The notes: a model not told the origin generated them from the sequence alone. DNA of 64,000 nucleotides from Mucilaginibacter glaciei (GCF_014773245.1 NZ_JACWMX010000006.1:271382-335381); one strand, 5' to 3'. Positions 16,230 through 24,973 are shown, counted from the stretch's first letter. Program-made: numbers and translations.

Positions 16230-17137
16230 TGGCCACAGATAAAAAAATAAGCGAATTACCTGTATCATCCGGTTTAAACGCTAACGATATATCTGTTCTG
16301 GTAAATAACGGTGTCGATTACCAGTTTTCCATCAGCCTGCTGCTACAATACTTAACAAGTAACTTAACATCGGGCGCGGCTATTACTTTCGGGGCGATAT
16401 TACCACAAAACAACACCGGTAAAAATGGTGATGTATTCCTTAAAACAAGTACCGGTCAGTTCGCTCAAAAAACATCCGGGATATGGACAGTGGTCTACAC
16501 GCTACCGCAGACGGGTTCCGGTGACGGCACATTGCTTTTTGGATTAGGGCCTCCCTTAATAGCGACAGGCAAAAATGCAGATAGTTACATCGATACGCTT
16601 GAGGGGATTTTCTACCTAAAAAGTAGCGGAAGCTGGACACAGGTTTTTTCGATGCAAACCGGCCCTCAAGGCCCAATGGGTTTAAAAGGCGATACTGGCC
16701 TGCCAGGGATAAACGGCAAAACAATTTTAAGTGGTCTCCTAAACCCATCAAACGAGTTAGGACTAAATGGAGATTTTTATATCAATACTAATACCTATAC
16801 CTTTTTTGGGCCTAAAATAGCGGATTCTTGGGGTAATGGAATAAGTATGTTTTTTACACCTTCCGAACCTTATGTTTTTGAATTTACCGCAAGCTCAGCC
16901 AATCCAATAGTAATAAATAACTGGCAATCTGTTTTTTTTCAAAATTATGGCAATGGGGAATTCCTGGTGCAGATTTCAGACGAAGATGGTAACCTTCAGG
17001 ATCGACCGGATATATCTGCTAAACGATTTGTGAATAGAGCTTCGGGAATACCAATCCAAACAGCAATCAGTTTTGACTTTCCCGAGTATCCTGATGGGCA
17101 GATAATTATAAAATACTCAAACCTCACTTTAATATGA
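16229..17137 (+). CDS. phage protein with collagen-like segment
   Basis: 302 residues. The N-terminus MATDKKISELPVSSGLNANDISVLVNNG is the short module often found at the start of Bacteroidota phage fibre proteins (KISELP). Near residues 148-170 there is a Gly-X-Y run (GPQGPMGLKGDTGLPG), a collagen-like trimerising segment. The C-terminal 130 residues form a beta-rich unit. Probably a trimeric tail fibre or receptor-binding accessory. It overlaps both neighbours by four bases or fewer. Confidence 0.7.
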   Translation: MATDKKISELPVSSGLNANDISVLVNNGVDYQFSISLLLQYLTSNLTSGAAITFGAILPQNNTGKNGDVFLKTSTGQFAQKTSGIWTVVYTLPQTGSGDGTLLFGLGPPLIATGKNADSYIDTLEGIFYLKSSGSWTQVFSMQTGPQGPMGLKGDTGLPGINGKTILSGLLNPSNELGLNGDFYINTNTYTFFGPKIADSWGNGISMFFTPSEPYVFEFTASSANPIVINNWQSVFFQNYGNGEFLVQISDEDGNLQDRPDISAKRFVNRASGIPIQTAISFDFPEYPDGQIIIKYSNLTLI

Positions 17138-20100
17138 AAAAGCTTTTATACACATTAATACTTATGCTTTATGCCGTGGGCTTACGGGCACAAGATATCC
17201 CACCGAATGCGCCTACAGCAATTAGTCCAAATTTTACCTGGTATAAAAAGATCACGGCAGGCGATACTTCTTTCTTCGCCTACAGCAATGGAAACTGGGT
17301 AAACTTTGCACGAAGAAACTGGGTGAAGAAATACGTAGATAGTATTTCAGCAAATAAAGCTAATTTATTAGGGGGGAACTCTTTCACCGGGCTCAATATT
17401 TTTCAGGACCTAGGCGCAAGAACAATAGGTTTATCGTCGTACGGAGGCTCATTAATACCGGGAGATATAAGCGCGGGAAACTTAAAGGTCAGTTCTTTTA
17501 ATAACGGGCCGTTTTTAGGGTTGACTACTTACAGAAACTCAACAGCAAAATTCCGCGCCGGTGAAGTAGCGGGCGGCGGGTCATACGTTATTCAAAAAAA
17601 CATAGGCTTTGGCAGTGAAAATTGGGTTAACGTGTTTAAAACTGATAGCACAGCAGTAACGGCATCTAATGGTTTGATGCAGGTGGGTAGTGATATACAA
17701 TTGGGTGGCAATTTAACACAAAATACAACTATTGAAGCATTAAATAAAGTGTTCACAATATCGGGGGGAAATGCAAGAGGAAATTTTATATTTCAAGCAA
17801 GGGCCCCGGCGGGAAACGCGGGTGACCCTGACGAATTGCCGCTCATTGACTTAGGAGTAAATACAAGCACATCAATTTCAGGACTTAGCGTTTTTCCTTC
17901 CGCAACTAGTATTTACACAATAAGCCCAACTACGGGGCAACAAAGTGGCATTAGTTCAGATTTATCTATTGTAGACCAATTAAATAGTAAAGGTTTACAC
18001 TACACCGATAATTACAGATCAAACTTCACTGATTTATCTTTAGTAGATAAAGGCTATGTTGATAGTTTAAATATGGCCTATGCTAAATTGAGTGGGGGTA
18101 ATACATTTGACGGCTTACAAATATTTAATAATGGTTTCAATACCCCATTTAATAGCTATTCAACGTTTCTGGGGCAGGCTCAATTTAATGATTTTGCGTT
18201 TTTTGAGAAAAATCTTCAATTACAACAGCAATCAGCAATTAGGTTTTCTTCTATTTATACCGCCGGTCGTGATGCTTATATATCGCATACAGACGATGGT
18301 ATAAACCCCGTTGCTTTGCGTTTTTCAGTTGGAAGTTCGGCTTACTCTACCCCTAATAAAGTTGGTGCTTTTACGCTAGCAACAACAGATGATTTTATTT
18401 CGCTTGTTCCATATAGTGGTGCTACAAATAACTTAAATCTTGGAGGGAATGCTTTAGTTTTAGGAAGTAGTACGCAAGTTGGAAGCAATCCATCAACTCC
18501 GTGGGGGGGACAAATTGCACCTGGCTCAGTATCAATGAATATCACTACTTACGGTCGTAATGGACTTAAGATTGCCGGAGCAATTACGGGTAACGAAATT
18601 GCATCGTTTAATGACCTTAATGGGAATGCGGACAATCCTGGTATTATCTTTAGGGTTCCTACTCATTTATTAAGTAACTTTTTAATAGATGGGAATACTT
18701 CTCTAAACGGTAACGTGAATTTTACAAATGGGCCAACAGTTCATTTTGATAACCCAGCTTACGTTGGCAAGATACTATCTGTAGATGGCTCTGGATATTT
18801 ACAGGCGGCAAGCGATGAGGACTACGCAAAGGTAAACGCAGATAATGGTTTCAATGGAACCCAGAAAATAACCGGAAATAATGGCACAGCGATTAATGTT
18901 ATAACTGGAGCGACTAATCTTAAACAAACTGGAGTTGACGGTTATTTTTTAGCGAGCGGTGGTGGTAATTTCGACGTAAATAAAACAGGTGCTAATATTA
19001 ATCTTACTGGAACTGTTAATTTAAACGGCGAGATGCGCCTTTCAGGGGGCGACTTTAATATAGACGGAAGAAATATTTATACAAACGGTAGTATCTTTAT
19101 AAATAGCTCACCTGTTTATAGTTTAGCGTCTAATGATGCGCGTTATCAATCAGCGGGAAGTTATTTATTAACTACAGGCGGTACACTTACAGGAGACTTA
19201 ATACTACCTTCAATCACCCCAACCAATGCTTTATCAGCAGCTCCTAAAGGCTATATTGATAATTTGTTAACCGGCATTACCTGGAAGAACGCTGTGCGCG
19301 TAAAAACTACCGGAAATATAACGCTATCGGGTACACAGACAGTTGATGGTATAGCCTTAGTTGCAGGTAACCGGGTATTGGTAGGAAGCCAGACAGCGCC
19401 GGCCCAAAACGGTATTTACCTGGTAGCTACCGGTGCATGGACGCGTGTTTCGGATGCTGATGAAAGCGCGGAGTTAGAGCAGGCCACCGTACTCGTTACT
19501 GTTGGCACGGCCAACAAAAACACGCAATGGACTTACATCGGCAGATCAGCGCCAGTAATCGGCACCGACCCGATTTATTTTGGACAGATTAGCGGGGCAG
19601 GTACCTATACAAACGGTAGCTTTTTGAGCTTATCGGGTAATGTGTTTGATGCTAATCTCACAGCCTTTGATGGCCGTTACGAAATATTGTCTAACAAAAA
19701 GACTACGCTTACTAACTCCTCAACGGATTACCCATCTACAAGCGCGGTAACATCTGCACTAACCGGATATGTGCCCACGGCCCGGACAGTGGCAGGCTTC
19801 CCTTTAACATCGAACGTTACCTTAGCCGCGCATACAATGGGTTATGGGTTTTTAGGTGGTAATTACACCGGAGCAACTGCAATAAATACGGCGATAGATA
19901 CAGCGGGAGCCGTTGTGAGCAGGCTCAATTTAGCTTCGCAAATGCCGTTGAAATTATCTAAAACTGACACCACTGCCATGCTCGGCACCATCGTTCATAA
20001 AGCCATTGATGAAACTATTACCGGTACAAAAACGCTAACTAAAACATTGAAGGGCATATCGTTCGAGAATTCATCAAATGCTAACTTCTCATCAGTTTCA

Positions 20101-21087
20101 ACGACAGCAACCGGGACGGTTATATCCAGAAATGTTGCAGATGGTAATATTCCTTTGATTGTAAATAACGTATCGGGCAGTTCATTTATCCAACAGTGGC
20201 AGCAAAACGGAACAGGCGTTGCGGGCATCAATACTAATGGCACTTTTTATCTTAATGGGTTTTCCAATACGGCTACAACCAATAATGCGTATTTGATCTT
20301 ACCAACTACAGGAGCTGTTATATCAAGAAATCAGGCCGATGCCAATCCTGCATTAATAGTAAATCTGTCAAATGCAGGCGCAACTGGTAATATACAACAA
20401 TGGCAATCATCGGCTGGTGCTGTTGCCGTACTGAATAATGTAGGTAGTTTTTCTACAACTGGACGTATTAATATCGGTTCAACTGCGAGTCCACAAGCTT
20501 TATTCCAGATGTCAAATACAGCTTATTCAAGTGGTAGTGCTTTTAGCACATTGGGTTTGGCAAGTAGACAAGATAATATCACTTTAAATAGTTTTGCAGC
20601 TACCACTACTTCTGCGTTTGCCGCAGTAAACAGCTTGGGAATAGCTACGCTGACTGCTAATAATAACCAAACGATAGGCACTACAGCAACTTTATACATA
20701 GCTGGCGCACCTGTTTTATCAAATGCTGCTGGTGGTACATTAACCACAACCAACGGCGCTTACGCACTGTGGGTAAATGGCGGGAATGCGTATTTCGGCA
20801 GTTCCATGATCAGCAATGGCCCTATTCTACAGAATGTTGCTAATGCTTACACATCGGGCAGCTATAGCACATTGGTAAGGAATGCGTCCGGCAGGTATGA
20901 AACGATCGACCTCACGGCCTTTAATTCAACTACCACCGCCTTAAGTTCTGCAAATCTAAACAGCACATACCCATCGGCCGCGCTGGGTTTCCGGGTAATC
21001 TGCGGAAATATCACAGCTGGGGGTATGGTGTATCTCAAGTACGCGGCAAGTACCTGGTTGGCTATAGCAGCTCCTGTTCAGCCATAA
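17134..21087 (+). CDS. giant tail fibre-type protein with signal peptide-like N-terminus
   Basis: 1317 residues. Begins MKKLLYTLILMLYAVGLRAQ, a textbook SpI signal, unusual for a virion protein. The body repeats a beta-helix fibre pattern (KLSGGNTFDGLQIF, LLTTGGTLTGDL, GYVDS/GYID hinges). Residues about 715-825 contain a module found in many phage fibres (TTGNITLSGTQTVDGIALV, NRVLVGSQTAPAQNGIYLV). Two tandem repeats near 993 and 1059 share VISRN-AD and IQQWQ. The gene is a mosaic of AT-rich and GC-richer blocks. Starts inside the stop of the previous gene (ATGA). Confidence 0.7.
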   Translation: MKKLLYTLILMLYAVGLRAQDIPPNAPTAISPNFTWYKKITAGDTSFFAYSNGNWVNFARRNWVKKYVDSISANKANLLGGNSFTGLNIFQDLGARTIGLSSYGGSLIPGDISAGNLKVSSFNNGPFLGLTTYRNSTAKFRAGEVAGGGSYVIQKNIGFGSENWVNVFKTDSTAVTASNGLMQVGSDIQLGGNLTQNTTIEALNKVFTISGGNARGNFIFQARAPAGNAGDPDELPLIDLGVNTSTSISGLSVFPSATSIYTISPTTGQQSGISSDLSIVDQLNSKGLHYTDNYRSNFTDLSLVDKGYVDSLNMAYAKLSGGNTFDGLQIFNNGFNTPFNSYSTFLGQAQFNDFAFFEKNLQLQQQSAIRFSSIYTAGRDAYISHTDDGINPVALRFSVGSSAYSTPNKVGAFTLATTDDFISLVPYSGATNNLNLGGNALVLGSSTQVGSNPSTPWGGQIAPGSVSMNITTYGRNGLKIAGAITGNEIASFNDLNGNADNPGIIFRVPTHLLSNFLIDGNTSLNGNVNFTNGPTVHFDNPAYVGKILSVDGSGYLQAASDEDYAKVNADNGFNGTQKITGNNGTAINVITGATNLKQTGVDGYFLASGGGNFDVNKTGANINLTGTVNLNGEMRLSGGDFNIDGRNIYTNGSIFINSSPVYSLASNDARYQSAGSYLLTTGGTLTGDLILPSITPTNALSAAPKGYIDNLLTGITWKNAVRVKTTGNITLSGTQTVDGIALVAGNRVLVGSQTAPAQNGIYLVATGAWTRVSDADESAELEQATVLVTVGTANKNTQWTYIGRSAPVIGTDPIYFGQISGAGTYTNGSFLSLSGNVFDANLTAFDGRYEILSNKKTTLTNSSTDYPSTSAVTSALTGYVPTARTVAGFPLTSNVTLAAHTMGYGFLGGNYTGATAINTAIDTAGAVVSRLNLASQMPLKLSKTDTTAMLGTIVHKAIDETITGTKTLTKTLKGISFENSSNANFSSVSTTATGTVISRNVADGNIPLIVNNVSGSSFIQQWQQNGTGVAGINTNGTFYLNGFSNTATTNNAYLILPTTGAVISRNQADANPALIVNLSNAGATGNIQQWQSSAGAVAVLNNVGSFSTTGRINIGSTASPQALFQMSNTAYSSGSAFSTLGLASRQDNITLNSFAATTTSAFAAVNSLGIATLTANNNQTIGTTATLYIAGAPVLSNAAGGTLTTTNGAYALWVNGGNAYFGSSMISNGPILQNVANAYTSGSYSTLVRNASGRYETIDLTAFNSTTTALSSANLNSTYPSAALGFRVICGNITAGGMVYLKYAASTWLAIAAPVQP

Positions 21088-21115
21088 ATAATCTTTAAAC
21101 TTTAATTATACAATC

Positions 21116-21475
21116 ATGAAAAAAGCAATTTTATTAATCGCCCTGGCGGGCACAAGCTATTCCGCAATGGCCCAGAAAAAACCGAAAGCGGACTCAATGG
21201 ACGTTCAAAAGCAAGAGTTTACAGTCGATCCGCAAAAGGTTTATCAGATTCCACTCACACTAAACGCCGAAGCCATTTACGCCATCACCCTTTCGGCCGA
21301 CGACTGGGCGCAGGTCAAGACAAGTCCCAAATTGTCTGGCGAACAAATTACTCGCCTGGAGCAATTGGCTATTGCGGTAAGGAAAGCGATTACCGAAATA
21401 CAGCAGAACGCCATTCAAAAGGACTACGAAGCTTTTGAAGTTGCTAAAAAAGAAAGTTCTAAACCCCCTAAATAA
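21116..21475 (+). CDS. secreted small protein of the lysis/fibre region
   Basis: 119 residues with an SpI signal (MKKAILLIALAGTSYSAMAQ) and a mature helical domain, including a heptad-like region (KLSGEQITRLEQLAIAVRKAI), ending Lys/Ser/Pro-rich. It lies 28 bases after the fibre and 7 bases before the holin-like gene. It may be an exported lysis accessory or a fibre chaperone; no family recognised. Confidence 0.65.
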   Translation: MKKAILLIALAGTSYSAMAQKKPKADSMDVQKQEFTVDPQKVYQIPLTLNAEAIYAITLSADDWAQVKTSPKLSGEQITRLEQLAIAVRKAITEIQQNAIQKDYEAFEVAKKESSKPPK

Positions 21476-21482
21476 TTTAATC

Positions 21483-21725
21483 ATGGAAAAAAAGTATACC
21501 GTTTGGGAGCGTATAACAAATGACACTCCTTCATTTTTTAAAAAAGCCCAGGTATTCGGAGCAAGTTTAGTCGTATTGTCTATCTCTCTGGCAGAAAACC
21601 AATTAATTCCCAGCCATATTATAACCATAATCGCCTCAATCGGTGGAACAATCGCGGCCATAGCCCAATTTGCGGTTAAGCAATATGAACCCTATAAAAA
21701 CATATCGAATGACAACACTAAGTGA
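21483..21725 (+). CDS. holin-like membrane protein
   Basis: 80 residues from ATG 21483 (MEKKYTVWERITNDTPSFFK), preferred to an upstream start that overlaps the previous gene. Two membrane segments (about 20-38 AQVFGASLVVLSISLA and 44-64 SHIITIIASIGGTIAAIA) separated by a short turn, with charged ends. The size, two-helix topology and overlap with the lysozyme start (17 bases) are those of a phage holin that permeabilises the inner membrane. Confidence 0.75.
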   Translation: MEKKYTVWERITNDTPSFFKKAQVFGASLVVLSISLAENQLIPSHIITIIASIGGTIAAIAQFAVKQYEPYKNISNDNTK

Positions 21726-22179
21726 CAATGGTATTGCTGTAATCAAAAACTTCGAAGGGCTAAGACTAAAAGCGTATCAAGATACTGCGGGTATTTGGAC
21801 TATTGGCTATGGATCTACCCGATACCGCTACGGCAAAACTATCAGGCGCGGGGATTACCTTGCCAACGAAGCTCAGGCACTTGCCTTACTTACCGACACT
21901 TTGACAGGGTATATGAATGCTGTTGAAAACCTTGTTAAAGTGCCCTTAAATCAAAACCAGTTTGACGCCCTTGTTTCATTCGCCTATAATGTTGGTACCG
22001 GCGCTTTGAAAAAATCAACCCTGCTCCGCAAGTTGAATGCAGCAGATTATGAAGGCGCTGCATATCAGTTTTTGTTATGGGATAAAATAACAGAACCAAG
22101 TACCGGCAAAAAGATGATTTCTAAAACACTATCTGCCCGGCGTAAGCAAGAACGTGAACTTTTTTTAAAACCAATTTAA
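21709..22179 (+). CDS. GH24 phage lysozyme (endolysin)
   Basis: 156 residues from ATG 21709 (MTTLSDNGIAVIKNFEG). The GH24 motifs are clear: Glu16 in NFEGLRLKAY, Asp25 in YQDTAG and Thr31 in WTIGYGST, with exactly the E-9-D-6-T spacing of T4 lysozyme. The family fold continues with FDALVSFAYNVGTGAL and ends in ARRKQERELF. It hydrolyses beta-1,4 links of peptidoglycan. No signal peptide, so it needs the adjacent holin. The upstream extension from 21670 overlaps the holin and is unlikely. Confidence 0.93.
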   Translation: MTTLSDNGIAVIKNFEGLRLKAYQDTAGIWTIGYGSTRYRYGKTIRRGDYLANEAQALALLTDTLTGYMNAVENLVKVPLNQNQFDALVSFAYNVGTGALKKSTLLRKLNAADYEGAAYQFLLWDKITEPSTGKKMISKTLSARRKQERELFLKPI

Positions 22180-22184
22180 TCATC

Positions 22185-22433
22185 ATGACCACTTTTGAAC
22201 ATCGTGAGTTAAAGGGTATCACTATAAAGAATATTGTGGTTACCATTATCAGCACAGCAAGTATCGTTATTTCTATAATGACCACTTATTTCGAACTTAA
22301 AAGCGATCTCCGCGATGTGCGTATGCAACAAGAAGCACAAAACAGAGTGAACGAAATCCGCCTGAGAGTTTTAGAAGGCCAGGTGGCACTTTTACAGCGC
22401 GAAGTTGAACACATAAAAATTAAAAAAATATGA
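22185..22433 (+). CDS. spanin-like small membrane/coiled-coil protein
   Basis: 82 residues: a short polar N-terminus, one membrane segment (about 16-35, IVVTIISTASIVISIM), then a long charged coiled coil (LKSDLRDVRMQQEAQNRVNEI...). This i-spanin (Rz)-like topology directly after the lysozyme suggests a role in outer-membrane disruption, although no matching outer-membrane lipoprotein is seen. Overlaps the next start by ATGA. Confidence 0.6.
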   Translation: MTTFEHRELKGITIKNIVVTIISTASIVISIMTTYFELKSDLRDVRMQQEAQNRVNEIRLRVLEGQVALLQREVEHIKIKKI

Positions 22434-22879
22434 GTATAATATCTTTTCTAAAACGCTTCTGGCTCAATATCAAATCGCTATTTGACAGTTTTCCGTCATC
22501 TATTAAGACAGCAGTGCATATTGGTGTTACTGTAACAGAAAGTGTAAAATTGTTTGTCGATTCGCCGCTGGCAGATGCTTTGACAGCGATCATCCCTGGC
22601 AATATTGATGACACAATTAAACAAGCACTGAGAAAAGAGTTACCGACTATCCTAATAAATTTAAAACTGGCTGACGATTGTGGACAATTTAGAGATGCAC
22701 AGCAGATAACGAAATGCGCAATACAAACTTTACAAAATTTGGATAGCAGTATTAAAAGTAGCTATTTGCACAACCTATCTGTATTGATAGCTCAATTAGC
22801 GTCAGACAGTAAGCTGTCTTGGAGCGACGGAGTTTGCATTGTTGAGTGGTACTATCAGCAGCGATATAAAAAGGCCTGA
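22430..22879 (+). CDS. last prophage gene, hypothetical (149 aa)
   Basis: MSIISFLKRFWLNIKSLFDSFPSSIKTAV..., with an amphipathic N-terminus, no signal peptide and a helical body containing three Cys. It overlaps the preceding spanin-like gene and is the last phage ORF; the tRNA-Leu 3' end begins 14 bases downstream. Similar helical proteins sit at the end of lysis modules in Bacteroidota prophages, but I cannot give a function. Confidence 0.6.
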   Translation: MSIISFLKRFWLNIKSLFDSFPSSIKTAVHIGVTVTESVKLFVDSPLADALTAIIPGNIDDTIKQALRKELPTILINLKLADDCGQFRDAQQITKCAIQTLQNLDSSIKSSYLHNLSVLIAQLASDSKLSWSDGVCIVEWYYQQRYKKA

Positions 22880-22892
22880 TAAGTTAAGGTAG

Positions 22893-22976
22893 TGCCCAGG
22901 AGCGGATTCGAACCGCCACATCCTTACGAATGCCACCCCCTCAAGATGGTGCGTCTACCAATTTCGCCACCTGGGC
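22893..22976 (-). tRNA. tRNA-Leu(GAG)
   Basis: 84 nt on the minus strand. Acceptor stem GCCCAGG/CCTGGGC, class II long variable arm, TTCGAAT T-loop, and anticodon loop TTGAGGG. The anticodon position was fixed by alignment to E. coli tRNA-Leu: C27-G43, C28-G42, A29-T41, T30-G40, C31-G39. No CCA is encoded. Its 3' end points at the prophage, making it the likely attachment target. Confidence 0.95.
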
Positions 22977-22992
22977 TCTCATATAAGCAGAA

Positions 22993-23051
22993 CGTCTTAA
23001 ATTAAAAACCTTAAATAAGATATGCTTATTTAGAACTTCTAATTTAAGACG
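22993..23051. repeat. nested inverted repeats between two tRNA-Leu genes
   Basis: Outer perfect 12-bp arms CGTCTTAAATTA (22993-23004) and TAATTTAAGACG (23040-23051), with an inner 7-bp stem AAATAAG/CTTATTT (23013-23031). It would form a two-storey hairpin in the tRNA precursor read leftward. Possible processing signal or relic of an inserted element. Confidence 0.7.
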
Positions 23052-23067
23052 CTCATTTTTGTGGATG

Positions 23068-23151
23068 TGCCCGAAGAGAGACTCGAACTCTCAAGAGACA
23101 ATTCTCAACGGCTTCTGAGACCGCAACGTTTACCAATTTCGCCATCCGGGC
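23068..23151 (-). tRNA. tRNA-Leu(CAG)
   Basis: 84 nt on the minus strand. Acceptor GCCCGGA/TTCGGGC, long variable arm, TTCGAGT T-loop, and anticodon CAG in loop CTCAGAA on a stem GCGGT/GCCGT. It precedes tRNA-Leu(GAG) in transcription; a TATATTTG box lies 13 bases upstream. Confidence 0.95.
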
Positions 23152-23163
23152 ATTATGAGGCTG

Positions 23164-23171
23164 CAAATATA
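23164..23171 (-). promoter_or_regulatory. -7 box for the tRNA-Leu pair
   Basis: TATATTTG on the minus strand, 13 bases before the first base of tRNA-Leu(CAG), a perfect TAnnTTTG match at the expected distance from a tRNA 5' end. The -33 element is not obvious. Confidence 0.6.
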
Positions 23172-23268
23172 ATTTTTTATCCTATGCTATTAAAATAAAT
23201 GAAAAAATATGCAACGGCTTTGTAAAACGCCTTGTAAAAGGTAACTTCGATATACCAATTACAATTTT

Positions 23269-23703
23269 ATGATCAAAAAAGCATGTTTAGCCATCTTATT
23301 TATGGCCGTTTGTACGTTAACTGTATCTGCCCAAAACGCTGATGCTATTTTAGGAAAATGGCTAAGTCCTACCAGCGAAGGGCAGATACAGATTTATAAA
23401 AAAGGCAGCAAGTTTTTTGGCAAATTGGTTTGGATGAAAGTGCCTGATGAGGATGGCAAACCTAAACTGGATAAGTTTAATCCTGATCCCACACTGAGAT
23501 CTCGGCCTAAATTAAACCTGGAAATCCTGAAAGATTTTGTTTACGATGGCGACAATGTTTATGAAGGCGGCACTATATATGACCCTCAAAGCGGCAAAAC
23601 GTATAGTTGCAAAATGACTTTAAAAGGGGATATACTTAAAGTTCGCGGATATATGGGTATCTCATTACTGGGTAGAACAGAGAACTTTAGCCGGATAAAA
23701 TGA
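23269..23703 (+). CDS. DUF2147 family secreted protein
   Basis: 144 residues with SpI signal peptide (cleavage after VSAQ, about residue 22). The mature domain has the DUF2147 pattern: AILGKWLSPTSEGQIQIYK, then FFGKLVW, YEGGTIYDPQSGKTYSC and LKVRGYMGISLLGRTE. Predicted periplasmic, lipocalin-like small beta protein of unknown ligand. First host gene right of the prophage and tRNAs; overlaps the next gene by ATGA, so probably one transcript. Confidence 0.88.
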   Translation: MIKKACLAILFMAVCTLTVSAQNADAILGKWLSPTSEGQIQIYKKGSKFFGKLVWMKVPDEDGKPKLDKFNPDPTLRSRPKLNLEILKDFVYDGDNVYEGGTIYDPQSGKTYSCKMTLKGDILKVRGYMGISLLGRTENFSRIK

Positions 23704-24707
23704 AAGTAAGTTACCTCATTTGTTTGTGTATAATATCTTTATTGCTCCCCAGGGTTTTAACAGCGCAAACTATAACACTTGTTAATCAGAGCGCTACGAG
23801 TAGCCTAAGAGGGTTATCTGTTGTAGATAATAACATAGCTTGGGTAAGCGGCAGTAAAGGTACCGTTGGTGTTACAATAGACGCAGGAAAGACTTGGAAC
23901 TGGCCGGTGGTTAAAGGTTTCGAAAAAGCCGACTTTAGGGATATTGAAGCTTTTTCTGACAAAGAGGCTGTCATCGTCAGTTCCGGCACACCGGCACTCA
24001 TTTTAAAAACCATTGACGGCGGGATAAATTGGAAGCTTTGTTATCAAAATAACGACAAAGCATACTTTTTAGATGCACTTGAATTTAATGGCACAAAGCA
24101 CGGGGCGGTTTTGGGCGATCCAATAAATAATAAATTTCTAATTCTGGAGACTTTTGATGCTGGTGATACATGGGCACTTGCCAAAACCCAACCCCTTGCA
24201 CTGCCCGATGAAGCGGCGTTTGCCGCCAGTGGCACTTGTTTTAGGAGAACCAAAAATACTTTCTCGTTAGTTACCGGTGGTAGTAACGCCCGCTTAGTAA
24301 CTTTGGATAAAAATGTTAAAAACAATCCGGTTGCAGTAAACATCCCCATTTTACATGGTAAAGGTAGTCAGGGAGCATTCTCTATCGCTTATGGGAATAA
24401 AAAAACAATTATTGTAGGCGGCGATTATTCAAAAGATAATAGGATAGACTCTGTTGCAACCTACAGCATCAATAGTAAACCGGCTCTTGCCATACAGCAA
24501 CCTGCTGGTTTTCAATCATGTGTTGAATATTTAAATGATGATATTTTTATCGCAACAGGTACACCGGGCAGTAACATAACTTCAGATGGAGGTAAAACTT
24601 GGCGTAAAATTGATGTAACAAGTTACAATGTTTGCCGTAAAGCGAAACGTGGTAACCTCATTTTGTTTGCTGGAGATAGAGGAAGAATAGGAATTTTTAA
24701 ACTTTAG
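23700..24707 (+). CDS. secreted YCF48/BNR-type beta-propeller protein
   Basis: 335 residues with an N-terminal signal (cleavage near LTAQ, about residue 23). Repeated blades contain Asp-box-like motifs around Gly-Lys-Thr-Trp: DAGKTWNW, DGGINWKL, DAGDTWAL, DGGKTWRK. This fits the YCF48/BNR propeller family often annotated as 'oxidoreductase' in Bacteroidota. Predicted periplasmic. No catalytic motif identified; the function is unknown. Coupled to the DUF2147 gene by overlap. Confidence 0.8.
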   Translation: MKVSYLICLCIISLLLPRVLTAQTITLVNQSATSSLRGLSVVDNNIAWVSGSKGTVGVTIDAGKTWNWPVVKGFEKADFRDIEAFSDKEAVIVSSGTPALILKTIDGGINWKLCYQNNDKAYFLDALEFNGTKHGAVLGDPINNKFLILETFDAGDTWALAKTQPLALPDEAAFAASGTCFRRTKNTFSLVTGGSNARLVTLDKNVKNNPVAVNIPILHGKGSQGAFSIAYGNKKTIIVGGDYSKDNRIDSVATYSINSKPALAIQQPAGFQSCVEYLNDDIFIATGTPGSNITSDGGKTWRKIDVTSYNVCRKAKRGNLILFAGDRGRIGIFKL

Positions 24708-24759
24708 TTACTGACAATGAACACCTTATTTTATACTTTAAAATAAATTCGGAAAGGGC

Positions 24760-24790
24760 TTGCAGGGAATATCTGAAAATCCTATATTTG
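24760..24790 (+). promoter_or_regulatory. promoter of tRNA-Lys
   Basis: TTG at 24760-24762, 20-base spacer, TATATTTG at 24783-24790. The geometry fits the Bacteroidota -33/-7 promoter. It lies 47 bases upstream of the mature tRNA. Confidence 0.65.
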
Positions 24791-24837
24791 CACCACTTTA
24801 AACGGAAACGCTAGCAGCAGCGAAAAGTTAAAAAGTT

Positions 24838-24910
24838 GATTCCGTAGCTCAGCTGGTAGAGCATAACACTTTTAATGTTGGGGTCCTGGGTTCGAATCCC
24901 AGCGGGATCA
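24838..24910 (+). tRNA. tRNA-Lys(TTT)
   Basis: 73 nt: acceptor GATTCCG/CGGGATC, D-arm GCTC...GAGC, anticodon loop CTTTTAA with anticodon TTT, T-arm CTGGG-TTCGAAT-CCCAG, discriminator A, no encoded CCA. Followed at once by a terminator and then the mobile island. Confidence 0.97.
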
Positions 24911-24914
24911 CTCT

Positions 24915-24957
24915 ATGGGACAACACAGAATTTCTGGTCGTTGTCCCATTTTTTTTG
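24915..24957 (+). terminator. terminator of tRNA-Lys
   Basis: Perfect 10-bp stem ATGGGACAAC/GTTGTCCCAT with a 15-base loop, then a run of eight T. It closes the tRNA-Lys transcript and lies 24 bases from the end of the convergent recombinase gene. Confidence 0.85.
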
Positions 24958-24973
24958 TTCTGTAATTCCTTGT

